Origin: JAVBPA01 sp031549925
Lineage (GTDB): Bacteria; Bacillota; Clostridia; Oscillospirales; CAG-272
DNA: 25,766 bases
Direction: 5' to 3'
NCBI GenBank assembly: GCA_031549925.1
Contig: JAVBPA010000088.1
Coordinates: 1 to 25,766, forward strand
Shown one piece after another: positions 1 through 6,885 of this stretch. The notes beneath the pieces were generated by a model that saw only the letters and a list, made by a program, of their open reading frames with translations, searched no databases and was not told the DNA's origin. Each line of letters begins with the position of its first letter. Position 1 is the first letter of the stretch. The position numbers and the translations under genes were made by a program.

Positions 1-21
1 TGACATTCAAAAAATAATTTC

Positions 22-132
22 ACAAAAGTTTTGCGGTTAGTCAACTTGTTGACTTTGGTCTACTTGTTGACTTTGGTCTACTTGTTGACTTTAGTCTACT
101 TGTTTAATTTGCTTTTCTCAAAAGCGACTGTA
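22..132 (+). repeat. Dispersed intergenic repeat, copy R1 (boxes A-B4-C)
   Basis: This copy has box A (acaaaagttttgcgg), then four tandem 18-bp units carrying box B, then a variant of box C (caaaagcgactgta). The 19-nt word tttcacaaaagttttgcgg is shared exactly with the copy near 11680. The reverse complements of the copies near 6830 and 16100 have the same A-B-C order. It lies upstream of a terminator and of the ABC-exporter promoter and encodes nothing visible. Confidence 0.85.
40..111 (+). repeat. Four tandem 18-bp units with palindromic core
   Basis: Unit 1 is gtcaacttgttgactttg, units 2 and 3 read gtctacttgttgacttt(g/a), and unit 4 decays to gtctacttgtttaatttg. The first unit holds the palindrome GTCAAC-TT-GTTGAC; the later units carry one change in the left arm. 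Other family copies in this window have a single box B, so this is a local expansion. Confidence 0.9.
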
Positions 133-148
133 TTCTTAACATATTACG

Positions 149-175
149 GGCAGTTTTAACTGCCTTGTTTTTTTT
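149..175 (+). terminator. Rho-independent terminator of an off-window gene
   Basis: The stem GGCAGT / ACTGCC (7 bp if the next pair is counted) has a short T/A loop and is followed by ttg and a run of eight T. It is oriented to end transcription entering from the left edge, just upstream of the ABC-exporter promoter. Confidence 0.75.
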
Positions 176-210
176 ATTACAATTAATACAAAAAGTTTTA
201 ATTTCATCTA

Positions 211-239
211 TTGAATATCTATCTGTTTTGTTGTATCAT
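211..239 (+). promoter_or_regulatory. Sigma-A-type promoter of the ABC exporter operon
   Basis: The -35 TTGAAT and -10 TATCAT are separated by 17 bp, and the -10 ends 31 nt before the chosen ATG. The TTG inside the -35 box is the apparent start of the longest open frame, which argues against that upstream start. Confidence 0.6.
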
Positions 240-270
240 AGAGTTTCATAAAATATCACAGAGGTTGTTT

Positions 271-2034
271 ATGCTAAAGATTTTTAGGTATATAAAACTA
301 AAGGAATGGCTGCAATTTGTAATAAGTGTAGCCTTTATTGTTGCTCAGGTTTGGCTTGATTTAAAATTACCTGATTATATGTCCGAAATAACAAAATTGT
401 TACAGCAGACCGAAAGCCCGGTTACTGAAATATGGAAAACCGGAGGAGTTATGCTTCTCTGCGCTTTCGGAAGCTTAGCTTCATCTGTTGTTGTCGGATT
501 TTTTGCGGCACGGATTGCAGCTTCCTTTTCCATGAGAATGCGCGGATTTATATTCAACAAAGTAGATTCGTTTTCCATGCAGGAAATAAATCGCTTTTCA
601 ACCGCAAGCTTAATAACAAGATCTACTACCGATATAACACAGGTTCAGATTTTTATCACTATGGGAATGCAAATGATAATTAAAGCTCCCATAATGGCTG
701 CTTGGGCAATAACTAAAATCGCCGGAAAAGGTATGGAGTGGTCGCTTGCTACAGGTCTGGCAGTACTTTTTATGATTTTAATGATTGTTATCGTTATGAT
801 TTTCGTCATGCCTAAATTTAAATTGATGAACAAGCTCATCGACAACATAAACCGCGTCATGCGTGAAAATCTTTTGGGGCTGAGAGTTGTACGTGCCTAT
901 AACGCCGAGGGTTATCAGGCGGAAAAATTCGAATACGCGAATAAAGAATTAACGGATACTCATTTATTTACAAGCCGGGCAATGGCAATTATGATGCCGG
1001 TTATGAATGTTATGATTAGCGCGCTTAGTTTGTCTATATATATAATCGGAGCTTATTTAATAAACGCGGCTTCGCTTGCCGATAAAATGATTTTGTTTTC
1101 AAACATGATAGTGTTCACTCAATATGCAATGCAGGTTATTATGTCGTTTATGATGCTTGTTATGCTGTTTATATTTTGGCCGAGAGCTTCCGTTTCGGCA
1201 GTTCGAATATGTGAAGTACTCGATACTAAAATATCTCTCAGAGACGGAACTGATATTGACGGCAGTTTAGGGCTTGAAGGTGAAATTGTTTTTAAAAATG
1301 TCAGTTTCAAATATCCTGATGCTGCGGATTATATATTGAGAGATATTAATTTTTCCGTTTCAAAGGGTGAAACTATCGCTTTTATAGGCTCGACAGGCAG
1401 CGGAAAAACAACACTTATAAATTTAATTACACGTTTTTACGACGCAAGCGAAGGGGAAATATTAATCGACGGCAAAAATATAAAAGATTATACCCACGAA
1501 GCATTAAACAATAAAATTGGTTATGTTCCGCAGCGTGCCGTACTTTTCAAAGGTACAGTATCCTATAATGTCGGATACGGTGAAAACGGAAAGGAAAGCT
1601 ATGATGAGGATGATATTAAAAAAGCGGTAAAAATAGCTCAAGCCTCCGATTTTGTAGAAAAAATGGAGAATTCCTACGAAGCCGAAATAGCACAGGGCGG
1701 AACCAATGTATCAGGCGGACAAAAGCAGCGTTTGTCTATAGCACGCGCAGTTTGCCGAAAACCTGAAATATATATATTCGACGATTCCTTTTCAGCTCTC
1801 GATTATAAAACAGACCGTATGTTAAGAAGCGAGTTAAAAAAAGAAACCGGAGAAACAACCTCTGTTATAGTCGCTCAGCGTATTGGAACAATAATTAACG
1901 CGGATAAAATAATTGTAATGGATAACGGTAAAATTGCGGGGCAGGGAACACACCGTGAGCTTTTAAAATCATGCGAAGTTTACAAAGAAATCGCAATGTC
2001 ACAATTATCAAAGGAGGAGCTTGAAAATGAATAG
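271..2034 (+). CDS. ABC exporter half-transporter, degenerate-site subunit
   Basis: This 587-residue half-transporter has an N-terminal six-helix exporter domain (about 15-310) and a C-terminal nucleotide-binding domain. Walker A GSTGSGKTT is at 373-381 and the signature VSGGQ at 480-484 is intact. The Walker B Asp504 is followed by Asp505 where the catalytic Glu is expected, and the switch His is replaced by Gln536. These two substitutions are the hallmark of the degenerate-site partner in heterodimeric type IV exporters (BmrC/TM287-like, known family behaviour). The ATG at 271 follows a gagg Shine-Dalgarno; the frame continues upstream only through promoter DNA. The last codons overlap the partner gene by 8 nt. 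The substrate (drug, lipid or peptide) cannot be told from sequence. Confidence 0.92.
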   Translation: MLKIFRYIKLKEWLQFVISVAFIVAQVWLDLKLPDYMSEITKLLQQTESPVTEIWKTGGVMLLCAFGSLASSVVVGFFAARIAASFSMRMRGFIFNKVDSFSMQEINRFSTASLITRSTTDITQVQIFITMGMQMIIKAPIMAAWAITKIAGKGMEWSLATGLAVLFMILMIVIVMIFVMPKFKLMNKLIDNINRVMRENLLGLRVVRAYNAEGYQAEKFEYANKELTDTHLFTSRAMAIMMPVMNVMISALSLSIYIIGAYLINAASLADKMILFSNMIVFTQYAMQVIMSFMMLVMLFIFWPRASVSAVRICEVLDTKISLRDGTDIDGSLGLEGEIVFKNVSFKYPDAADYILRDINFSVSKGETIAFIGSTGSGKTTLINLITRFYDASEGEILIDGKNIKDYTHEALNNKIGYVPQRAVLFKGTVSYNVGYGENGKESYDEDDIKKAVKIAQASDFVEKMENSYEAEIAQGGTNVSGGQKQRLSIARAVCRKPEIYIFDDSFSALDYKTDRMLRSELKKETGETTSVIVAQRIGTIINADKIIVMDNGKIAGQGTHRELLKSCEVYKEIAMSQLSKEELENE

Positions 2035-3856
2035 AGGCAGCAGCGAAAACAGAAGACCGCATATGATGCACGGACCGGGAATGCGCGGTATGGCAGAAAA
2101 GCCGAAAGATTTTCGCGGTACATGGAAAAAGCTTATAAAATATTGCAAACCTTTTATCGCTGTTGTGATAATAGCGCTCCTCGCTTCCGCTGCCGGATCG
2201 GTTTTACAGATAATCGGACCTGATAAATTAAGCGATATTACGGATATCATAGTCGAAGGTATTATGACCTCCATAGATATGGACGCCGTTATTTCTATTG
2301 CCGCATTGCTTGGGATATTTTATGCTTCATCCGCTGTTTTTAATTTTATACAAAGCTTTATAATGGCGGGTGTCACTCAAAAAATATCAAAAAATCTGCG
2401 TACAGATATATCAAATAAAATAAATAAAATCCCCTTAAAATATTTTGACAAATCCAGTATCGGCGATGTTTTAAGCCGTGTAACGAACGATGTTGACACA
2501 ATCGGACAAACCTTAAGCCAAAGCATAGGTACATTGGTTTCGTCCATAACCACTTTTATCGGCGCTATTGTAATGATGTTCATAACAAACTGGATTATGG
2601 CAATTGCAGCGATAGCTTCAACACTGATCGGATTTTTGCTCATGACATTGATTATGAAAACATCCCAGAAATTTTTCGCACAGCAGCAGCGGGAGCTAGG
2701 AAATATAAACGGACATATAGAGGAAGTATATTCCGGACATAACATAGTGCGTGTTTATAACGGCAGCAAAAAAGCAAAGGAAACTTTTGATGAGATAAAT
2801 AAAAAGTTATACAGCAGCGCGTGGAAATCTCAGTTTTTATCGGGTCTCATGATGCCGATAATGTCTTTTGTCGGAAATTTCGGATATGTAATCGTATGCG
2901 TTACGGGAGCTGTTTTGTTTAAAGAAAATTATATAACTTCATACGGAGTTATAGTCGCTTTCATGATATATATACGTTTATTTACTCAGCCGCTTTCGCA
3001 AATGGCACAAGCGGCAAACAATTTGCAAAGAACAGCGGCGGCAAGCGAAAGAGTTTTTGAAATATTGGAAGAAAAAGAACTTGAAGATGAATCCCACAAA
3101 ACAAAAAAACTCGAAAACATTAAAGGTGACGTCGAATTTTCACATGTTAAATTCGGTTATGACGAAGATAAAATTATAATTCATGATTTTTCGGCAAAAA
3201 TAAAAGCCGGACAAAAAATTGCCATAGTAGGTCCCACAGGTGCCGGAAAAACAACGATTGTAAATTTGCTTATGCGGTTTTATGAAATTAACAGCGGTGA
3301 TATATCAATTGACGGAACTAAAACGACCGATGTCAAACGTGAAAATGTACACGAACAGTTTTGCATGGTTTTACAGGATACATGGCTCTTTGAGGGTAGT
3401 ATCAAAGAAAATATTATTTACAGTAAAAAAGGCGTTACGGACGAGGAAGTTAAAAATGCCTGCGTTAATGTCGGAATAGATCATTTTATAAACACGCTGC
3501 CCGACGGATACAATACTGTATTAAACGATAATGTCAGTTTATCATCCGGACAAAAGCAGCTTCTTACTATAGCTCGTGCTATGATACAAAACACTCCTCT
3601 GCTTATACTGGACGAAGCGACAAGCTCTGTTGATACGAGAACGGAAATTATAATCCAAAAAGCAATGGACAGACTTACTGTCGGAAGAACTTCATTTGTT
3701 ATCGCTCACCGCTTGTCAACCATAAAAAACGCGGATGTCATATTTGTATTAAATAACGGAGATATAATCGAAAGCGGAAATCATGAGACGTTATTGGCGA
3801 AGAGCGGTTTTTATGCCGAGTTATACAACAGTCAATTTGAGAATATTTCTAAATAA
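2027..3856 (+). CDS. ABC exporter half-transporter, catalytic-site subunit
   Basis: This 609-residue partner of the preceding gene has a Met/Gly/Arg-rich cytoplasmic N-terminus, six predicted membrane helices (about 40-330) and an ATPase domain. Walker A GPTGAGKTT is at 402-410, Walker B Asp529 is followed by the catalytic Glu530, and the switch His561 is present. Its own signature is altered to LSSGQ (505-509). The heterodimer should therefore have one consensus site (this Walker A/B with the partner's VSGGQ) and one degenerate site (the partner's Walker A/B with this LSSGQ). The start is the ATG 9 nt after a strong aaggagg; an in-frame TTG two codons earlier is too close to that site. Overlap with the upstream gene implies translational coupling. 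Confidence 0.93.
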   Translation: MNRGSSENRRPHMMHGPGMRGMAEKPKDFRGTWKKLIKYCKPFIAVVIIALLASAAGSVLQIIGPDKLSDITDIIVEGIMTSIDMDAVISIAALLGIFYASSAVFNFIQSFIMAGVTQKISKNLRTDISNKINKIPLKYFDKSSIGDVLSRVTNDVDTIGQTLSQSIGTLVSSITTFIGAIVMMFITNWIMAIAAIASTLIGFLLMTLIMKTSQKFFAQQQRELGNINGHIEEVYSGHNIVRVYNGSKKAKETFDEINKKLYSSAWKSQFLSGLMMPIMSFVGNFGYVIVCVTGAVLFKENYITSYGVIVAFMIYIRLFTQPLSQMAQAANNLQRTAAASERVFEILEEKELEDESHKTKKLENIKGDVEFSHVKFGYDEDKIIIHDFSAKIKAGQKIAIVGPTGAGKTTIVNLLMRFYEINSGDISIDGTKTTDVKRENVHEQFCMVLQDTWLFEGSIKENIIYSKKGVTDEEVKNACVNVGIDHFINTLPDGYNTVLNDNVSLSSGQKQLLTIARAMIQNTPLLILDEATSSVDTRTEIIIQKAMDRLTVGRTSFVIAHRLSTIKNADVIFVLNNGDIIESGNHETLLAKSGFYAELYNSQFENISK

Positions 3857-3872
3857 AATGTAATTTTTGATC

Positions 3873-3935
3873 GGGATGCGGGGATACGGAGATACGGAGA
3901 TGCGTTTACTTTTTTTGAAAAAAAGTAACAAAAAA
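3873..3935. repeat. Dispersed repeat, copy R6 (tail module and A/T hairpin)
   Basis: A run built from ggatgcgggg and gatacgga units matches the reverse complement of the gcatccccgtac tail of the copy near 11740. It is followed by a near-perfect A/T palindrome (acttttttt-g-aaaaaaagt). Boxes A, B and C are not recognisable, so membership in the family is weaker than for the others. It sits between the exporter operon and the isomerase gene. Confidence 0.5.
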
Positions 3936-3972
3936 CTTGTAATTTTTATATAAAGATAGAGAGGAATAAAGA

Positions 3973-4836
3973 ATGATTTTATCAACTCAAACTTCTACAT
4001 TGGCAGGAACTTTCGGAGATTTGGAAGCTATTAAAATTATAGCGCAGAACGGTTTTGAAGCAGCGGATTATTCTATGTTCGGAATGGAAAACCGGGAGCA
4101 TTTTTTAAATACGCCGGAAGCTTTCGAACACATCGGAAATGTAAAGAAAAAAGCAGATGAATGCGGGATATTTATAAATCAAACGCACGCTCCTTTTCCC
4201 TCATATAAAAAAGATAATGAAGAGTATAACCAAAATATAATTCCGATACTGAAAAAAGCGATTATTTTTAGTTCTTTACTAGGCGCAAAAATCGTTATAG
4301 TCCATCCGATAACTTCGGAGGATAATCAACTTGAAAAAAATATCAATTTGTATTCGTCACTAGCTCCGACAGCGATTGAATATAATGTAAAAATTGCGCT
4401 GGAAAATATGTGGAGCTATAACAGCGCGGAAAAAAAGATAACACACGCGGCTTGCAGCACTGCCGAACAGTTCAATCAATACATCGATACTTTGAACGGG
4501 CTTTTTCCGGAAACTTTTACCGCCTGCCTTGATTTGGGTCACTGCGGACTTGTCGGAATAAACGCTTTCGATATGATACGCGGAATGGGAAACAGAATTA
4601 CAAGTTTGCATGTACATGATAATAATAATTACGATGATTCGCATACAATTCCGTATTTGGGTAAAATAAATTGGGATGAAACAATGAAAGCACTTTGCGA
4701 TATCGGCTACAGCGGAGAATTTACATTTGAATCGGATCATTATATAGCTTCCTTTCCTCCGGAACTTCGGGCAGAAGCTTCAAAATATATGGAAAAAGTC
4801 GGAAGATTTCTTTTGTCCAAAATGCAAAATAAATAA
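3973..4836 (+). CDS. Sugar phosphate isomerase/epimerase-like TIM barrel protein
   Basis: This 287-residue protein belongs to the xylose-isomerase-like / AP endonuclease 2 TIM-barrel superfamily, whose members isomerise or epimerise sugars using a divalent metal. The expected strand-end motifs appear in order: VIVHP (about 112-116), IALENMW (about 138-144) with a Glu ligand, CLDLGHCG (about 181-188), SLHVHDNN (about 212-219) with metal-binding His and Asp, the G(K)INWDE element, and FTFESDH near the C-terminus. The start follows a gagagg site. It has its own terminator and is separated from the exporter by a 116-nt gap, so it is probably a single-gene unit. The specific sugar is unknown; inosose or tagatose-type substrates are possible. 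Confidence 0.85.
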   Translation: MILSTQTSTLAGTFGDLEAIKIIAQNGFEAADYSMFGMENREHFLNTPEAFEHIGNVKKKADECGIFINQTHAPFPSYKKDNEEYNQNIIPILKKAIIFSSLLGAKIVIVHPITSEDNQLEKNINLYSSLAPTAIEYNVKIALENMWSYNSAEKKITHAACSTAEQFNQYIDTLNGLFPETFTACLDLGHCGLVGINAFDMIRGMGNRITSLHVHDNNNYDDSHTIPYLGKINWDETMKALCDIGYSGEFTFESDHYIASFPPELRAEASKYMEKVGRFLLSKMQNK

Positions 4837-4873
4837 GATAACATAATAAATTTAAAATAAAAATCAACATAAA

Positions 4874-4908
4874 AACACCCCTGTTTTCATTTCGGGGTGT
4901 TATTTTTT
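4874..4908. terminator. Bidirectional intrinsic terminator
   Basis: A perfect 8-bp stem AACACCCC / GGGGTGTT with a 12-nt loop is followed by tattttttat on the plus strand. On the minus strand the stem is followed by a T run as well. It lies between two convergent genes and can serve both. Confidence 0.85.
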
Positions 4909-4969
4909 ATTCATAGATAATAAAATCGTGTAATATCAATCCGTATTAATAAGTTAGTATTAATAAAGA

Positions 4970-5647
4970 TTAAGGATGCGGTTTATTGTCTCTGTAAGCC
5001 TGCATAATGCTTTTAAATACATCACCGTTTGTGGGCGGGGTATATGTAACCGCATTCGCTCCCGCTTCAATTGTCGCCTTAATGCTTTCATCTGTGGGGC
5101 CTCCTGTTGCGATTATAGGAACAAGAGGGAATTCCGAACGTATTTTTGCGACCAGCTCCGGTGTTTTTTGAGCGGCTGATACATTTAATATAGCAGCGCC
5201 TGCGTTAAGTCTTTCTCCGATATCGGCAGCATCATTGACAACCGTGACAATTAAAGGTATATCTATCTTTTTAACGACTTTATGAATTACTTCGTTGGAA
5301 GTCGGAGCGTTTACCACAACAGCCATTGCACCCTGCATTTCGGCAAACATAGCCAAATTCAAAACACGTTTGCCTTGTGTAAGTCCTCCGCCTACTCCTG
5401 AAAATACCGGTATGTCAGCAGCAGTCATTATAGCTTGTGTTATACGCGGCTGAGGAGTAAAAGGGTAAACCGCAATAACAGCATCAGCGTTTATGTTTGT
5501 TATTATACATACATCTGTTGAAAATACTACCGATTTTATCAATTTTCCGAAGATTTCAATACCGCTGCATGTATTTATTATTTCGGGTACACGAAGTGTA
5601 AATTTACGGAGTGTTCCCGTTATTTTTGGAGGTTTCATGTTTTCCAT
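4970..5647 (-). CDS. TIM-barrel 'hydrolase'-family protein of unknown function
   Basis: This 225-residue protein shows the alternating strand/helix pattern of a phosphate-binding TIM barrel. Notable stretches are VIAVYPFTPQP (about 58-68), the glycine loop FSGVGGGLTQG (about 81-91), PLIVTVVNDA, and the C-terminal ATGGPTDESI (about 185-194) followed by AGANAVTYTPP. The ATGGPT-type turn is where related barrels hold a phosphate. From memory, close relatives in Clostridia are annotated only as 'hydrolase', with no established reaction, so no substrate is assigned. The start ATG has a gagga site 11 nt upstream. It is divergent from the SpoIIQ-like gene and appears monocistronic. Confidence 0.7.
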   Translation of the reverse strand: MENMKPPKITGTLRKFTLRVPEIINTCSGIEIFGKLIKSVVFSTDVCIITNINADAVIAVYPFTPQPRITQAIMTAADIPVFSGVGGGLTQGKRVLNLAMFAEMQGAMAVVVNAPTSNEVIHKVVKKIDIPLIVTVVNDAADIGERLNAGAAILNVSAAQKTPELVAKIRSEFPLVPIIATGGPTDESIKATIEAGANAVTYTPPTNGDVFKSIMQAYRDNKPHP

Positions 5648-5725
5648 TTAATATCACATCCTCATTTTATTTGCGTTGTTACATTATATAATATTTTTCA
5701 AATATTTTATAGAGTTTTTTTGTTA

Positions 5726-5809
5726 ACATATGTTTTTTATAAATAATTTTTATGTATAAGATTGAGAATAACGGGTAAAAATATTGTCAGCGGTAAAAAA
5801 AACATATGT
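5726..5809. repeat. 13-bp inverted repeat flanking the sigma-F promoter
   Basis: ACATATGTTTTTT on the left and AAAAAACATATGT on the right are perfect inverted copies separated by 58 bp, and that spacer contains the whole promoter of the SpoIIQ-like gene. Each arm includes the self-palindrome ACATATGT. It could be a regulator site or a cruciform; the region is A/T-rich, so chance is possible. Confidence 0.55.
5754..5782 (+). promoter_or_regulatory. Sigma-F-type forespore promoter of spoIIQ-like gene
   Basis: GTATA, exactly 15 bp, then GGTAAAAAT. This matches every constrained position of the Bacillus sigma-F consensus as I recall it (GYWTA-N15-GGNRANANT). It lies 85 nt upstream of the start codon. 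In Bacillus and Clostridioides, spoIIQ is a sigma-F target, so promoter and gene identity support each other. Confidence 0.6.
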
Positions 5810-5866
5810 ATAGCAGAATCAAGTTTCTGTGAACAGTAAAAAATGCAAATATTGAGAGGTAATGAT

Positions 5867-6703
5867 ATGGATCAAAAAGCAAAACGCAGAATGGCTTCAA
5901 ATATAGTATATATATTAACAGCCGTCATAGTTGTATCAATGATATGCATGGTTATATATACCGGAGTATCGTCATCTTTAAGAAAATCAGAAGCAGAAAA
6001 AAATATTTCAGTAACTGAAGCGCCGATTGTAAATAATTCTTTGGACAACAACTCAAAAGCTCCTTTGGACAATAGTTCAAAGGCTCCTTTGGACAACAGT
6101 TCAAAGGCTCCTTTGGACAACAGTTCAAAGGTAGGACAAAATGAAAATAAAACAAAAGATTCACCTGTAATAGCGGAAAGCGGAAACGTCGATGATGTTG
6201 CTCCTGTCAACGAAAACGCAGAGGGAGATGAAGCGGCGGTCAATGCTCCTCTAACCGGAAATATTAGCTTTTTTATGCCGGTTGAAGGTGTTTTATCAAA
6301 AAGCTACGAAATTACAGTTCCGGTGTTTTCTGTGACTATGAATGACTACCGTGTCCATTCAGGCGTTGATTTTGAAACGGAATACGGTTCGGCTGTATTT
6401 GCCTGCGCTAACGGAACAATATGCGATGTTTACAAAGATTATTTTATGGGTTCATGTGTTGTAATTGATCACGGAAACGGAATAAAATCGTATTATAAAA
6501 ATTTAGCCGATGAAATAACCGAAGGAGTTGCCGAGGGAATGTATGTCAAAGCCGGACAAATAATCGGATGTGTCGGAGAAACCGCTCTCATGGAAATTGC
6601 GGAAGAACCTCATCTCCATTTTGAAATGACAAAAGACGATGTTTCCGTAAATCCTTTTGACTATGTAAATTATACGCCTTCTGAGATAGAATATACAGAA
6701 TAA
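5867..6703 (+). CDS. spoIIQ: LytM/M23 membrane protein, probable SpoIIQ
   Basis: This 278-residue protein has a short basic N-terminus, one membrane helix (about 12-34), an Asn/Ser/Lys-rich linker with an 8-residue tandem repeat (LDN[NS]SKAP, about 59-88), an acidic stretch, and a C-terminal M23/LytM domain (about 130-272). The metal-binding HSGVD (His164, Asp168) and HLH (His249, His251) are intact, as in clostridial SpoIIQ but unlike the Bacillus protein. SpoIIQ sits in the forespore membrane and pairs with SpoIIIAH across the intermembrane space during engulfment. The start ATG is 7 nt after gagagg; the upstream ATG in the frame lacks a site. The sigma-F-type promoter favours SpoIIQ over a vegetative cell-wall peptidase. 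Against it, the usual neighbours spoIID and spoIIID are not adjacent. Confidence 0.7.
   Translation: MDQKAKRRMASNIVYILTAVIVVSMICMVIYTGVSSSLRKSEAEKNISVTEAPIVNNSLDNNSKAPLDNSSKAPLDNSSKAPLDNSSKVGQNENKTKDSPVIAESGNVDDVAPVNENAEGDEAAVNAPLTGNISFFMPVEGVLSKSYEITVPVFSVTMNDYRVHSGVDFETEYGSAVFACANGTICDVYKDYFMGSCVVIDHGNGIKSYYKNLADEITEGVAEGMYVKAGQIIGCVGETALMEIAEEPHLHFEMTKDDVSVNPFDYVNYTPSEIEYTE
6041..6130 (+). repeat. 24-bp in-frame tandem repeat (3.75 copies)
   Basis: Four successive copies begin ttggacaa and encode LDN(N/S)SKAP; the last stops after 18 bp. Copies 2 to 4 are nearly identical, indicating recent expansion by slippage or unequal exchange in the linker of the SpoIIQ-like protein. Confidence 0.95.
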
Positions 6704-6730
6704 GATTAGAAATTAATAAAATAATTAAAT

Positions 6731-6772
6731 TTCCGCGCGGTTTTTGAATTATATAACCGGGCGGAATTTTTT
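6731..6772 (+). terminator. Intrinsic terminator after spoIIQ-like gene
   Basis: TTCCGCGCGG pairs with CCGGGCGGAA (10 bp, one mismatch) around a 16-nt A/T loop, followed by six T. Only 27 nt separate it from the stop codon. Confidence 0.85.
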
Positions 6773-6785
6773 ATGTTAAAAATAC

Positions 6786-6866
6786 TGGGTACGGTCGCTT
6801 TTGAATGGGTACGGTCGCTTTTAAATAAAGCAAGGTCAACAAGTTGACCAACCGCAAAACTTTTCT
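6786..6866 (-). repeat. Dispersed repeat, copy R2 (A-B-C-C on minus strand)
   Basis: Read on the minus strand it has box A, box B as an extended palindrome GGTCAAC-AA-GTTGACC (6834-6849), then two box C copies as a 20-bp tandem (6786-6805, 6806-6825; tgggtacggtcgctttt on the plus strand). It lies between the convergent SpoIIQ-like and MATE genes. Confidence 0.85.
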
Positions 6867-6885
6867 AATAAATGATTTTGTATTC

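Noticed and set aside
40..111. CRISPR array at the left end
   Set aside because: The 18-bp units are directly adjacent with no unique spacers, and no cas genes are present.
211..270. 20-residue N-terminal extension of the first ABC gene starting at TTG 211
   Set aside because: The TTG coincides with the -35 box of a good promoter and the ATG at 271 has its own ribosome site.
3909..3934. A/T palindrome acttttttt-g-aaaaaaagt as terminator of the ABC operon
   Set aside because: The stem is pure A/T beyond one pair per arm and has no following T run on the plus strand.
5650..5700. Promoter of the minus-strand 'hydrolase' gene around a TATAAT
   Set aside because: A -10-like word exists, but no acceptable -35 lies 16-18 bp away in this A/T-rich stretch.
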